The notes: a model not told the origin generated them from the letters alone. Counted from the first letter of the stretch, positions 35,006 to 44,697 are shown. The stretch is 64,000 nucleotides of DNA from Aurantimonas sp. HBX-1 (GCF_021391535.1 NZ_CP090066.1:3051501-3115500), one strand, 5' to 3'. A program made the numbers and translations.

Positions 35006-35908
35006 GTGAACCATCGGCTCACACGGCGCAGCTTTACCATCATGCTCGGCGCAGGGATGGCCGCCAGCCTCATGCCGGGCGGCGCGGCCCGAAGCTTCGC
35101 GCAGACCGGCGAGCAGGCCTTCGCGCAGCGCCTCGCCGACATCGAGGCAGGCCTGCAAGGCCGCCTCGGCGTCGCCGTGCTCGACACCGCCAGCGGCCGC
35201 CGATGGCTGCATCGCGGCAACGAGCGCTTCCCGATGTGCAGCACGTTCAAGGTCGTCGCCTGCGGCGCCGTGCTGGCACGGGTGGACGCCGGCGAGGAGG
35301 ATCTCGACCGCCGGATCGTCTTCGCCAAAAGCGACCTCGTGACCTATTCGCCGGTCACCGAGACGAAGGTCGGCGGCAAGGGCATGACGCTTGCGGAAAT
35401 CTGCGAGGCCGCGATGACCGAAAGCGACAACACCGCGGGGAACATCATCCTCGACAGTCTCGGCGGCCCCGCCGCCGTCACGGCATTCGCCCGTTCGCTG
35501 GGCGATCCCGCCACCCGGCTCGACCGGATCGAGACCGATTTGAACGAGGCGACGCCGGGAGACCCGCGCGACACCACCACGCCGGACGGCATGACCACGA
35601 GCCTTGCGGCTCTTGCCTTCGGCGGCCGGCTGTCGCCGGCCTCGACGCGGCAGCTCACCGGCTGGATGCGCGCCAACAAGACCGGCGACGCCAGGCTGCG
35701 CGCCGGCGTGCCCAAGGACTGGGATGTGGGCGACAAGACCGGCACCGGCGACCGCGGCACCGCGAACGACGTCGCCATCCTCTATCCGCCGAAGCGCGAG
35801 CCGGTGATCGTCAGCGTCTACGTCACCGAGACCGAAGCGGCGATCGGCGAGCGCAACGCTGCGATCGCCGAAGTCGGCCGGGCCGTCGCCGCCGCACTGG
35901 GCACCTGA
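35006..35908 (+). CDS. bla: Class A beta-lactamase with twin-arginine signal
   Basis: 300 residues from a GTG preceded by AGGAGG six bases upstream. The N-terminus LTRRSFTIMLGAGMAASLMP is a Tat-type signal with a Sec-like hydrophobic core. Active-site motifs: CSTFK (Ser79 nucleophile, Lys82), SDN (140-142), the omega-loop Glu181 in NEATPGDPRDT, and KTG (244-246) in GDKTGTGDRGTAND. The Cys before the catalytic Ser and the TGTGD continuation look like the CTX-M/PER-like part of class A rather than TEM; no partner Cys at the 238-equivalent is visible, so a carbapenemase-type disulfide is not supported. Divergent from an AmpR-like gene. Confidence 0.95.
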   Translation: MNHRLTRRSFTIMLGAGMAASLMPGGAARSFAQTGEQAFAQRLADIEAGLQGRLGVAVLDTASGRRWLHRGNERFPMCSTFKVVACGAVLARVDAGEEDLDRRIVFAKSDLVTYSPVTETKVGGKGMTLAEICEAAMTESDNTAGNIILDSLGGPAAVTAFARSLGDPATRLDRIETDLNEATPGDPRDTTTPDGMTTSLAALAFGGRLSPASTRQLTGWMRANKTGDARLRAGVPKDWDVGDKTGTGDRGTANDVAILYPPKREPVIVSVYVTETEAAIGERNAAIAEVGRAVAAALGT

Positions 35909-36047
35909 CGACCTAGCGGGCGGAGGGGCAGGACGCGGCCTGGCGTGGCGTCCCGCCCCTCTCCCGGGTCGGCATTCGGTTTTCTGCCGGATGTCGGGCG
36001 CGGCTGCCCTATCTGCGTTCCGGCCGACAAACCCCCAGGAGCGCCGG

Positions 36048-37673
36048 ATGCTGAACCTCTGGTACAAGAACGCCGTCATCTACTGCGTCGACGTCGATGC
36101 CTTCCAGGACCAGGACGGCGACGGGGTCGGCGACTTCCGCGGGCTAACGGACCGCCTCGACCATATCGAGGCGCTCGGAGCCGACTGCATCTGGCTGCTG
36201 CCGTTCTATCCCTCGCCCAACCAGGACAATGGCTACGACATCTCGGACTATTTCGGCGTCGATTCCCGCCTCGGCACGCTCGGCGACTTCGTCGAGTTCA
36301 CCCATGCCGCGCGTGACCGGGGACTAAGGGTGATCGTCGACCTCGTGGTCAACCATTCCTCGATCGAGCATCCCTGGTTCCAGGCGAGCCGGGCCGGCCA
36401 TCCGAAATACAAGGACTGGTATGTCTGGAAGAAGGAGCGGCCGGAAGACCACGCCAAGGGCGTTATCTTCCCGGGCGTGCAGGAATCCACCTGGACCTTC
36501 GACCGCAGGCGGCAGGAGTACTACTTCCACCGCTTCTACAAGCACCAGGCCGACCTCAACATCGCCAACCCGGAAGTGCGCGAGGAGATCGACCGGATCA
36601 TGGGGTTCTGGCTGGCGCTCGGGGTTTCCGGCTTCCGGATCGACGCCGTGCCGTTCCTGATCGAGGATCTCGCCGACGCCGGATCGGGCCAGTCGCCCTA
36701 CGAGTATCTCGGCCGGATGCGCCAGTTCCTCGACTGGCGGCGGGCGGAGGCGATCCTGCTCGCCGAAGCCAACATCCCGATGGAGGAGGCGGGCGACTAT
36801 TTCGGTGACGGCGACCGGCTGAACCTGATCTTCAATTTCCCGCTCAACCAGCGCGTGTTTCTGGCACTGGCGCGCCGCGACGGCGCCCCGGTGCGCGACT
36901 TCCTCAGCGCGATGCCGGAAATTCCCGCCACGTCGCAATGGGCGACCTTCCTGCGCAACCACGACGAGATCGACCTCGGCCGGCTGTCGGACGAGGAGCG
37001 CCAGGAGGCGTTCGCGGCCTTCGGTCCGGAGAAGTCGATGCAGATCTACGACCGCGGCATCCGCCGCCGGCTGGCGCCGATGCTCGGCGGCGACGAGCGG
37101 CGCATCGCGATGGCGATGAGCCTGATGCTGTCGCTGCCCGGCACGCCGGTGATCTGGTACGGCGACGAGATCGGCATGGGCGACAATCTCGATTTGCCGG
37201 AACGGACGGCGGTGCGGACCCCGATGCAGTGGTCGAGCGAACCGAATGGCGGCTTCTCGACGGCGGCGCCGGAGGATTGCGTCCGGCTGCCCGTCGCCGA
37301 GGGGCCGTTCGCCTACGCCCACATCAATGCGGAGAGCCAGCGGATCGACCCCCAGTCGCTGTTCTCGGTGACCCAGCGGCTGATCCGCGCCCGGCGCAGC
37401 GCGCCGGAGATCGGCTGGGGCAGTTGCCGGGTGATCGACCTCGGCGAGACCAGCGTGATCGCGCTGCTCGCCGAATGGCAGGGCGGCCGGGTCCTGACGC
37501 TGCACAATCTCGGCGAGGAGCCGGTGACCATCGACTGCGGCGAGGCGCTTGCCGGCGCACCGGTCCGACCGCTGCTGCAGTCGGGCATCGATATCGACCG
37601 AACCGACGGCGGCTGCCGCATCCGCCTCGGCGCCTATGGCTACGAATGGATGCGGGTCGCGGCTGGAGGCTGA
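36048..37673 (+). CDS. Alpha-amylase family (GH13) trehalose synthase/glucosidase-like enzyme
   Basis: 541 residues. YKNAVIYCVDVDAFQDQDGD is the N-terminal entry of trehalose synthase-like GH13 proteins; conserved regions are VDLVVNHSS (region I), GFRIDAVPFL (region II, nucleophile Asp), LAEANIP (region III, acid Glu) and FLRNHDEIDL (region IV). The C-terminal beta-domain is short. The arrangement fits trehalose synthase or an alpha-glucosidase acting on small glucans; activity cannot be fixed from motifs. CCAGGAG precedes the ATG. No glycogen or trehalose partners are nearby. Confidence 0.88.
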   Translation: MLNLWYKNAVIYCVDVDAFQDQDGDGVGDFRGLTDRLDHIEALGADCIWLLPFYPSPNQDNGYDISDYFGVDSRLGTLGDFVEFTHAARDRGLRVIVDLVVNHSSIEHPWFQASRAGHPKYKDWYVWKKERPEDHAKGVIFPGVQESTWTFDRRRQEYYFHRFYKHQADLNIANPEVREEIDRIMGFWLALGVSGFRIDAVPFLIEDLADAGSGQSPYEYLGRMRQFLDWRRAEAILLAEANIPMEEAGDYFGDGDRLNLIFNFPLNQRVFLALARRDGAPVRDFLSAMPEIPATSQWATFLRNHDEIDLGRLSDEERQEAFAAFGPEKSMQIYDRGIRRRLAPMLGGDERRIAMAMSLMLSLPGTPVIWYGDEIGMGDNLDLPERTAVRTPMQWSSEPNGGFSTAAPEDCVRLPVAEGPFAYAHINAESQRIDPQSLFSVTQRLIRARRSAPEIGWGSCRVIDLGETSVIALLAEWQGGRVLTLHNLGEEPVTIDCGEALAGAPVRPLLQSGIDIDRTDGGCRIRLGAYGYEWMRVAAGG

Positions 37674-37854
37674 TCGGGATCCGGGTGACGGCGCGTTCGC
37701 GAGGGCGGGGCGAAGCAGGGCGGATTCTTTCCCGGCGCGGGCGGCTGCCTGAAGGATGATCTCCGGCATGCTGCAACTGCGCAAAATTTGATCTCGCCTG
37801 TCGCGCGGGCACGGTCTATCCATGGAATGAGCACGCATCTTCGAGGACGCGATC

Positions 37855-39399
37855 ATGGCCGAGCGCCCGCATATCCAGCCCGTCGAGACGCCGGCGCGCG
37901 GCGAGACCGCATCAGCGGAGCGCCCGGCGCGGATGGGACCGCTGTCCAGCCTGCCGGTGTTCTTCGGCCTCACCGGCCGGCGGGTCGTCATGGTTGGGGG
38001 CGGCGCAGGCGCGGCCTGGAAGGTGGAGCTCCTGCGCGCCGCGGGCGCCCGCGTCGACCTTTACGTGCCGGCCGACGAGATCGACCCGGAGATGGCCGAG
38101 TTGCTGGCAACGCCGGCCGTCGGACCGGACGCCCCGGTCGGGACGATCGCGCATCACGACCGGCCATGGTCAACGGATATCTTCGAGCATGCCGCGCTGG
38201 CCGTCGCCGACACCGAGAGCCCCGCCGAGGGCCAGGCTTTCGCCTGCGCCGCACGGGCGGCGGGGGTACCGGTCAACGTCGTCGACAAGCCGGCCTTCTG
38301 CGACTTCAATTTCGGCTCGATCGTCAACCGCTCGCCGGTTGTCGTCGGCATCTCCACCGACGGCGCCGCGCCGATCCTCGGCCAGGCCATCCGCCGCCGC
38401 ATCGAGACGCTGCTGCCCCCGGCCCTCGCCGGCTGGGCGGATCTGGCGGTGCGGCTGCGCGGGGCGGCGATGGAGAAGCTGGCGCCCGGTCCGCTGCGCC
38501 GCGCCTTCTGGGAGCGCTTCACCGACGCGGCCTTCACGCCGCGCGATCCGGGCCCGATCGACCAGGCGACGGCCGAGCGGCTGATCGAGGAACTGGCGCG
38601 GGGCCCGGCCTCCGGCACGGGAACCGGACGGGTCACGCTGGTCGGGGCGGGTCCCGGCGAGGCGGAACTGCTGACGCTGAAGGCCGTGCGCGCCCTGCAG
38701 TCGGCCGACGTCATCCTGTTCGACGACCTGATCTCCGACGCCGTGCTGGAGCTCGCCCGCCGCGAGGCGCGCCGCTTCCTGGTCGGCAAGCGCGCCGCCC
38801 GCGACAGCTGCCGGCAGGAGGACATCAACCGGATGATGGTAGCCTTCGCCAAGGCCGGCAAGCACGTCGTGCGGCTGAAATCCGGCGACGTCTCGGTGTT
38901 CGGCCGGGCCGGCGAGGAAATCGCCGCGCTGGCGGAAGAGAACATCCCCGTCGCCATCGTGCCAGGCATCACCGCCGCCTCGGCGCTGGCGGCGAGCTTC
39001 GGCGTGTCGCTGACGCATCGCGACCGGGCGCAGCAGCTGCGCTTCGTCACCGGCCATTCCCGCAAGGGCGGCCTGCCGGACGATCTCGACTGGGGGGCGC
39101 TGGCCGACGACCACGTCACCACCGTGTTCTACATGGGCGGCCGCATGGCCGGGCGCATAGCCGAGGAGCTGATCGCCCACGGCCTGTCGCCGCAGACGCC
39201 GGTCGCCGTCGCCGCCAATCTCAGCCGCGACGACGAGACCCGCGGCGCCGGCACGCTGGCCGGCCTCGCCGCCCTCGTCGGAGAGATCGGCTACGAGCGG
39301 CCGATCCTCATCGGCGTCGGCCGCGTCTTCGCCGAGGCGGCGCAGGCGGCCGACCATGCCGCCGGCGACGTGCCGAGCCGGGCGGTGGAAGCCGGCTAA
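37855..39399 (+). CDS. cysG: Siroheme synthase CysG (trifunctional)
   Basis: 514 residues. The N-terminal half is the precorrin-2 dehydrogenase/ferrochelatase (VVMVGGGAGAAWKVELLRAA, PVNVVDKPAFCDFNFGSIVN). The C-terminal half is uroporphyrinogen-III methyltransferase: VTLVGAGPGEAELLTLKAVR, RLKSGDVSVFGRAGEEIAAL, VPGITAASALAASFG. Together they turn uroporphyrinogen III into siroheme, the cofactor of sulfite and nitrite reductases, neither of which is in the window. The first 26 residues are not conserved, so Met27 (MGPLSSLPVFF) may be the true start. Confidence 0.94.
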   Translation: MAERPHIQPVETPARGETASAERPARMGPLSSLPVFFGLTGRRVVMVGGGAGAAWKVELLRAAGARVDLYVPADEIDPEMAELLATPAVGPDAPVGTIAHHDRPWSTDIFEHAALAVADTESPAEGQAFACAARAAGVPVNVVDKPAFCDFNFGSIVNRSPVVVGISTDGAAPILGQAIRRRIETLLPPALAGWADLAVRLRGAAMEKLAPGPLRRAFWERFTDAAFTPRDPGPIDQATAERLIEELARGPASGTGTGRVTLVGAGPGEAELLTLKAVRALQSADVILFDDLISDAVLELARREARRFLVGKRAARDSCRQEDINRMMVAFAKAGKHVVRLKSGDVSVFGRAGEEIAALAEENIPVAIVPGITAASALAASFGVSLTHRDRAQQLRFVTGHSRKGGLPDDLDWGALADDHVTTVFYMGGRMAGRIAEELIAHGLSPQTPVAVAANLSRDDETRGAGTLAGLAALVGEIGYERPILIGVGRVFAEAAQAADHAAGDVPSRAVEAG

Positions 39400-39527
39400 G
39401 CGCGCCGGCTGCCGCTTGCGTCCCGGCCCTGCGGGACGCAGTATCCGGCAAGCGAATCCGGTGGCCCCGCCGGCTCGCGGCGCCGCCGCGGGCAAGGCGA
39501 TAAGTGCCGAGCCGGCTGAGGAGCATC

Positions 39528-40643
39528 ATGCGCGTCGGCTGTCCCAAGGAAATCAAGAACCACGAATATCGCGTCGGGCTGACGCCGTCGGCCGCCCGCG
39601 AATATGTCGCGCACGGCCACGACGTGCTGGTCGAGACCGGCGCCGGCGCCGGCATCGATGCCAGCGACGCCGACTACCGGGCCGCGGGCGCCGAGATCGC
39701 CGCCGACGCGGCGACGGTGTTCGCCCGCGCCGACATGGTGGTGAAGGTCAAGGAACCGCAGCCGCACGAATGGGTGCAGCTGCGCGAGGGCCAGATCCTC
39801 TACACCTATCTGCATCTGGCGCCCGACCCCAAGCAGACCGAGGGGCTGATCGCCTCCGGCGTCACCGCCATCGCCTACGAGACGGTGACCGACGCGCGCG
39901 GCGGCCTGCCGCTGCTGGCGCCGATGTCGGAAGTCGCCGGACGGCTGTCGATCCAGGCGGCGGCAAGGGCGCTGGAGAAGGCGCAGGGCGGCCGCGGCGT
40001 GCTGCTCGGCGGCGTGCCGGGCGTTGCCTCCGCCAAGGTGGTGATCATCGGCGGCGGCGTCGTCGGCAAGGAGGCGGCCAAGATGGCGATCGGCCTCGGC
40101 GCCACTGTCACCATCCTCGACCGCTCGATCCCGCGGCTGCGCGAGCTCGACGATCTCTTCGCCGGCCGCGTCCACACCCGCTACTCGACCAAGACCGCCA
40201 TCGAGGAGGAGGTCTTCGCCGCCGACGCGATCATCGGCGCGGTGCTGATCCCCGGCGCCTCGGCGCCGCAACTGGTCACTCGCGCAATGCTCTCCGGCAT
40301 GAAGAAGGGCGCGGTGCTCGTCGACGTCGCCATCGACCAGGGCGGCTGCTTCGAGACCTCGCACCCGACGACCCATGCCGAGCCGACCTTCGAGGTCGAC
40401 GGCGTCGTGCACTACTGCGTCGCCAACATGCCGGGCGCCGTGCCGATCACCTCGGCGCATGCGCTGAACAACGCGACGCTGCCCTTCGGCCTGGCGCTGG
40501 CCGACCACGGGCTGGCGGCGCTGCTTGCCGACCCGCATCTGCTGCACGGGCTGAACGTGCATCGCGGCCAGATCACAAACCGCGCCGTCGCCGAATCGCT
40601 CGGGCGCGACCTCGTCGATCCGGCCCGGGCCATCGCCGCCTGA
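39528..40643 (+). CDS. ald: Alanine dehydrogenase
   Basis: 371 residues: MRVGCPKEIKNHEYRVGLTP with the substrate Lys/Arg region, KVKEPQPHEW, APMSEVAGRLSIQAAARALE, the NAD fold VVIIGGGVVGKEAAKMAIGL and VANMPGAVPITSAHALNNAT. It interconverts L-alanine and pyruvate plus ammonia with NAD. Start at 39528 is supported by TGAGGAG upstream and by the family N-terminus. It stands alone, tail to tail with trhO (7 bp). Confidence 0.96.
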   Translation: MRVGCPKEIKNHEYRVGLTPSAAREYVAHGHDVLVETGAGAGIDASDADYRAAGAEIAADAATVFARADMVVKVKEPQPHEWVQLREGQILYTYLHLAPDPKQTEGLIASGVTAIAYETVTDARGGLPLLAPMSEVAGRLSIQAAARALEKAQGGRGVLLGGVPGVASAKVVIIGGGVVGKEAAKMAIGLGATVTILDRSIPRLRELDDLFAGRVHTRYSTKTAIEEEVFAADAIIGAVLIPGASAPQLVTRAMLSGMKKGAVLVDVAIDQGGCFETSHPTTHAEPTFEVDGVVHYCVANMPGAVPITSAHALNNATLPFGLALADHGLAALLADPHLLHGLNVHRGQITNRAVAESLGRDLVDPARAIAA

Positions 40644-40650
40644 GGCGGCC

Positions 40651-41526
40651 CTAACCGGCCAGCATCTGGCGCTGGCGCTCGCGCAGCGACGCGGCCTTCT
40701 CCGACGTCAGTTCATCGATGCAGGCCGGGCACGAGACGCCCGGCTCGTATTCGGGCGCGCGCAGGTCTTCCGGCGACAGCGGGTTGCCGCAGCCGAAGCA
40801 CGCGGTCCAGCCGGTCGGCGCCAGGCCGTGCCCGACCGCGACCCGGCCGTCGAAGACGTAGCACTTGCCGCGCCAGCGGCTGTCGGCCTCGGGCACGTCC
40901 TCCAGATATTGCAGGATGCCGCCCTTGAGGTGGAAGACCTCGGGAAAGCCCTTGGCGCGCATGAAGGCCGAGGCCTTCTCGCAGCGGATGCCGCCGGTGC
41001 AGAACATCGCCACCTTGGTGTGGCGCGCCGGATCGAGCTCGCTCTCCACGAAGGCCTTGAAGTCGGTGAAGCTCTCGAGGCCGGGATCGACGGCGCCGGC
41101 GAAGGTCCCGACCTTGGTCTCGTAGCGGTTGCGGGTGTCGAGCAGCAAGACGTCCGGGTCGGCGAGCAACGCGTTCCAGTCTCCCGGCTCTACATAGGTG
41201 CCGGCGAGCACGGCGGGGTCGGCTTCCGGCGCGCGCATGGTGATGATTTCCGGCCGGATGCGGATCTTCAGCCGCGCGAACGGCCAGTCCGCCGCCTGCG
41301 ACAGCTTCACCTCGCCCGACCGGATGCCGCAGCGGCGGTCGAGTTCGTCGAGCAGGGCCTCGATGGCAGAAGCCGGCCCGGCGAGCGTGCCGTTGACCCC
41401 CTCGTGCGCGATGAGGATCGTGCCGCGCAGTCCGTGGTCGAGACAGGCGGCGTACAGCGCCTGCTGCAGCGCGGGCAGGTCGTCGAGCGGAACGAACCGG
41501 TAGAAGGTGGCGACGGTGAGGATCAT
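40651..41526 (-). CDS. trhO: tRNA uridine(34) hydroxylase TrhO (rhodanese-like)
   Basis: 291 residues. The N-terminal acylphosphatase-like domain (FYRFVPLDDLPALQQAL, HEGVNGTLAG) is followed by a rhodanese domain with active-site loop MFCTGGIRCEKASAFM (catalytic Cys) and a C-terminal cysteine-rich tail CFGCGNPL...CPAC that may bind zinc. TrhO uses oxygen to make 5-hydroxyuridine at the wobble position of several tRNAs. Start at MILTVATFYRF. Confidence 0.93.
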   Translation of the reverse strand: MILTVATFYRFVPLDDLPALQQALYAACLDHGLRGTILIAHEGVNGTLAGPASAIEALLDELDRRCGIRSGEVKLSQAADWPFARLKIRIRPEIITMRAPEADPAVLAGTYVEPGDWNALLADPDVLLLDTRNRYETKVGTFAGAVDPGLESFTDFKAFVESELDPARHTKVAMFCTGGIRCEKASAFMRAKGFPEVFHLKGGILQYLEDVPEADSRWRGKCYVFDGRVAVGHGLAPTGWTACFGCGNPLSPEDLRAPEYEPGVSCPACIDELTSEKAASLRERQRQMLAG

Positions 41527-41665
41527 GGCGCCGTCATAGCCGCCCGACCCTCGTCTGTTCAACGCCGCCGACGCGGGCGGGGAAAAAGCCGATGGTGGCG
41601 TGACCGGCGCGCCGGAGATGCTAAGAGAGTAGTACGACCCTGCCCTCACCCCGGAGCCCCCCCGC

Positions 41666-43036
41666 GTGATCGACCGCGCCATCGGTATCGTGCTGATCGT
41701 CACAGCGATCGCCGTCGTCCTGCGCGAGTGGGTGGGCGGCGAGGCCCCTTTGCTCGTCGCGTCGGCAGGACTGGTCGCGTTCCTCGTCCTGGCGGCCCCG
41801 CGGGCGCACTGGTCGCGGCAGAGCTTCGTCGCGGTCGGCGTGGCGCTGGTCGTGGCGGTCATCGCCCTCCGCCCGGACTGGCAGGACGTCCTGATGCGCG
41901 GGCTGGGCCAGGGGGCGTTCATCGCCGCCTTCTTCATCGCGCTGGCCTCGCTGCGCAACCCGGCCTCGGCCTCGCCGGCGATCGAACGCTGCGGGCAGTA
42001 TCTGGCGAGCCAGCCGCCCGGCAAGCGCTATCTGTCGCTGACCATGGGCGGCCATCTCTTCGCGCTGATCCTCAGCTACGGCTCGATCTCGCTGCTGGGC
42101 GGGCTGACCGAGAGCATCGCCAGCCGCGAGGCCAACGCCGAGATCCGCGAGATCCGCAACCGCCGCATGCTGCTCGCCATCCAGCGCGGCTTCGTCGCCT
42201 CCCTCGCCTGGTCGCCGCTGGCCTTCGCCATGGCCATCTCCACCTCGGTCGTTCCCGGCTCGACCTGGAGCGGCGCGGCGCCCATCGCGATCCTCAACGC
42301 CATCCTGATCACCTTCGTCGGCTGGTCGCTCGACACGATCTTCAAGCCGCGGCTGACGCAGCCGGCGCCGGCCCGCCGGCCGCTCGGCAGCTGGCGCGAC
42401 CTGCGCCCGCTCCTCATGCTGCTGCTGCTGCTGTTCGCGGGCGTGACGGTGCTGGAGGTGATGTCCGGGCTGCGGATCATCGCGGTGGTCATGCTGCTGG
42501 TGCCGGTGATCGCCGTCGCCTGGGTGGTCATCCAGACCCACGGCGACGCCGCGGCGACAGGCGCACGGCTGCGCCAGGTGGTGTTCCGCGACGTGCCCTC
42601 CTACCAGTCTGAACTGGTGCTGCTGGTGATGGCCGGGATCATCGGGACGGTCGGCGGCGCGCTGCTCGAGCCGCTTTTCGCCGGGCAGTCGCTCGGCCTC
42701 TCGGCGCTGCCCGCCTGGGCGATCCTGGTGCTGCTCGTCTGGATCATCCCGCTGCTCGGCCAGCTCGGCATGAACCCGATCCTGTCCGTCTCGCTGCTTG
42801 CACCGCTGCTGCCCGCCCCCGCGGCGATGGGCGTTTCGCCGAACGCCGTCGTCGTGGCCCTGACGGCAGGCTGGGCACTCGCCGGCGCGACCTCGCCATT
42901 CACCGCCACCACGATGCTGGTCGGCCGGCTCGGCCACACCAGCGCCTGGCGCGTCGGCGTCGTCTGGAACCGGTCGTTCACCCTGGTCACCGGCGCTGCC
43001 CTTTCCGTTTCCGTCGCCCTCGCCGGGTTTCTTTAG
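41666..43036 (+). CDS. Polytopic membrane protein of unknown function
   Basis: 456 residues from a GTG start. Around ten to twelve hydrophobic segments are visible, for example VALVVAVIALRP, FIAAFFIALASL, LILSYGSISLLGGL, PLLMLLLLLFAGVTVLEVM, AVVMLLVPVIAVAWVVI, LVMAGIIGTVGGALL and ILVLLVWIIPLLGQL. A cytoplasmic loop has IASREANAEIREIRNRRMLL. The layout resembles anion or dicarboxylate transporters, but I find no diagnostic signature. It is divergent from trhO and precedes a TerC gene. I see no operon overlap. Confidence 0.7.
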   Translation: MIDRAIGIVLIVTAIAVVLREWVGGEAPLLVASAGLVAFLVLAAPRAHWSRQSFVAVGVALVVAVIALRPDWQDVLMRGLGQGAFIAAFFIALASLRNPASASPAIERCGQYLASQPPGKRYLSLTMGGHLFALILSYGSISLLGGLTESIASREANAEIREIRNRRMLLAIQRGFVASLAWSPLAFAMAISTSVVPGSTWSGAAPIAILNAILITFVGWSLDTIFKPRLTQPAPARRPLGSWRDLRPLLMLLLLLFAGVTVLEVMSGLRIIAVVMLLVPVIAVAWVVIQTHGDAAATGARLRQVVFRDVPSYQSELVLLVMAGIIGTVGGALLEPLFAGQSLGLSALPAWAILVLLVWIIPLLGQLGMNPILSVSLLAPLLPAPAAMGVSPNAVVVALTAGWALAGATSPFTATTMLVGRLGHTSAWRVGVVWNRSFTLVTGAALSVSVALAGFL

Positions 43037-43140
43037 CCGCCTCGCGACAGTTCGGCGGCAACGCTTCTTCCAAGCCACCGCCGGCTTCCCAGTTGCCCGC
43101 AGGTCCCGGGGCCCGCGCCCCATCAAGGTCATGACGCACG

Positions 43141-43761
43141 ATGGAATATCTGACAGCCGAATCGCTCACGGCACTCCTCCAGGTGATCATGATTGACCTG
43201 GTGCTCGCCGGCGACAACGCGGTGGTCATCGGGCTCGCCGCGGCAGGCCTGCCGCGCGACCAGCGGACGAAGGCCATCCTCGTCGGGATCATCGCCGCCA
43301 CGGTGCTGCGCATCGTGCTGGCCGGCGTGGCGACGCAGCTTCTCGCCATCATCGGTCTGCTGCTGGCGGGCGGCCTGCTGCTGCTGTGGGTGTGCTGGAA
43401 GATGTGGCAGGAGCTGCGTGCGCCGGCCCATCCGGATGGCCTCGAAGGCGACGATCAGGCGGTCGCGGGGGCGCCCCGCAAGACGCTGTCGCAGGCGGTC
43501 TGGCAGATCGTCATCGCCGACGCCTCGATGTCCCTGGACAACGTGCTGGCCGTCGCCGGCGCGGCGCGCGAGCATCTCTGGGTGCTGGTCGTCGGCCTCG
43601 TCCTCTCCATCGCCATGATGGGGCTCGCCGCGTCGCTGATCGCCCGCCTGCTCGGCCGCTACCGCTGGATCGGCTTCGTCGGCCTTGCGATCGTCCTCTA
43701 CGTGGCGCTGAAGATGATCTACGAGGGCTGGCACGAAGTGGCGCCCTACGTCCTCGGCTGA
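43141..43761 (+). CDS. TerC family membrane protein
   Basis: 206 residues with several transmembrane helices. LIMIDLVLAGDNAVVIG-like sequence near residue 20 (MIDLVLAGDNAVVIGLAAAG) and the repeated IVIADASMSLDNVLAVAGAA near residue 125 are the paired acidic motifs of TerC/YjbE/YkoY proteins, which sit in the inner membrane and in several bacteria export manganese with partner systems. No riboswitch upstream was recognised. Confidence 0.9.
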   Translation: MEYLTAESLTALLQVIMIDLVLAGDNAVVIGLAAAGLPRDQRTKAILVGIIAATVLRIVLAGVATQLLAIIGLLLAGGLLLLWVCWKMWQELRAPAHPDGLEGDDQAVAGAPRKTLSQAVWQIVIADASMSLDNVLAVAGAAREHLWVLVVGLVLSIAMMGLAASLIARLLGRYRWIGFVGLAIVLYVALKMIYEGWHEVAPYVLG

Positions 43762-43782
43762 CCGCCCGCGGCGACGCCGCTT

Positions 43783-44607
43783 TCAGCGCGACATCAGGAC
43801 CGGCGCGGTCATGTGCTCGAGAATGTGCCGCGTGACGCCGCCGAACAGCATTTCGCGAAGGCGCGAGTGGCCGTAGCAGCCCATGACCAGAAGGTCGGCG
43901 CCATATTCCGAGACGGCGTTCAGCAGGGTGTCGCCGGCGGCGACGTCGCCGCTCAGCGTACGAGCCGCCTCGATCGGCACGCCGTGCCGGGCCAAGGCGA
44001 CAGCGAGGTCATCGGCGGGAGCAAGACCCGCCGTCGCGCCGCGGGGCGGGTCGATCATCAGGACACGCACCTGGCGCGCCTCCTTCAGCAGCGGAAGGGC
44101 ATCGAAGGCCGCCCGCGCCGCCTCGCGGCCGCCGTTCCAGGCGATGAGCACCCGGTCGCCGATGCGTTCGAACGTGCCGGCGTAGGGAACGAAGAGGATC
44201 GGGCGGCCCGACTCTAGCAGCACCTCGGTCAGCAGATCGCCGCCGCGCCAGGCCGCACCGTCGGGCTGCCCGGCGATCACGAGATCGGCGCAGCGCGCAT
44301 GACGCGAGACGGCGGCCTCATAGCTGGTGCCGCGCGGCAGCTCGACCCGCCATTCGGTGACGAGGCCGCTGTCCCCTGCGACGTCGCGGAACGTCTTCTG
44401 GATCGCCGCGGCATCGGCTTCGATCTGCTTCTGCGCCTGCTCGATGTAGTCGACGGAGACCTCCGTCGGAACGCCGAGGAAGACGTCCGGCGCCACGTGC
44501 AGGCCGACGAGATGGGCGCCGTGCCGCTCGGCCACGGCGAGCGCCACCCTGGTCAGCGCGGCGGCGCGCCGCGGTTCGTTCAGGCAAACGAGAATCGTCC
44601 GGTACAT
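43783..44607 (-). CDS. Universal stress protein (tandem UspA domains)
   Basis: 274 residues. The first domain begins MYRTILVCLNEPRRAAALTR; the second has RVLIAWNGGREAARAAFDAL and the nucleotide-binding GCYGHSRLREMLFGGVTRHI (GxxGxS-like). Tandem UspA proteins bind ATP and are commonly under oxygen control in alphaproteobacteria. A FixK-type box lies 77 bp upstream of its ATG. Divergent from fixL. Confidence 0.92.
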   Translation of the reverse strand: MYRTILVCLNEPRRAAALTRVALAVAERHGAHLVGLHVAPDVFLGVPTEVSVDYIEQAQKQIEADAAAIQKTFRDVAGDSGLVTEWRVELPRGTSYEAAVSRHARCADLVIAGQPDGAAWRGGDLLTEVLLESGRPILFVPYAGTFERIGDRVLIAWNGGREAARAAFDALPLLKEARQVRVLMIDPPRGATAGLAPADDLAVALARHGVPIEAARTLSGDVAAGDTLLNAVSEYGADLLVMGCYGHSRLREMLFGGVTRHILEHMTAPVLMSR

Positions 44608-44683
44608 CGACTGTCACCATCACGTGTGGCGCCTCCGGGAGGTGCCGTCGACAACACCGTGATGCCGCGGACGATGCCGCACC

Positions 44684-44697
44684 TTGACCTGCGTCAA
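44684..44697. promoter_or_regulatory. FixK/FNR-type box
   Basis: TTGACCTGCGTCAA matches the FNR/FixK consensus TTGA-N6-TCAA exactly. It lies between the divergent universal stress protein gene and fixL, 77 bp from the former ATG and about 120 bp from the latter, a distance suited to activation of the stress gene and possible feedback on fixLJ by the FixK encoded 3 kb downstream. Confidence 0.7.
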
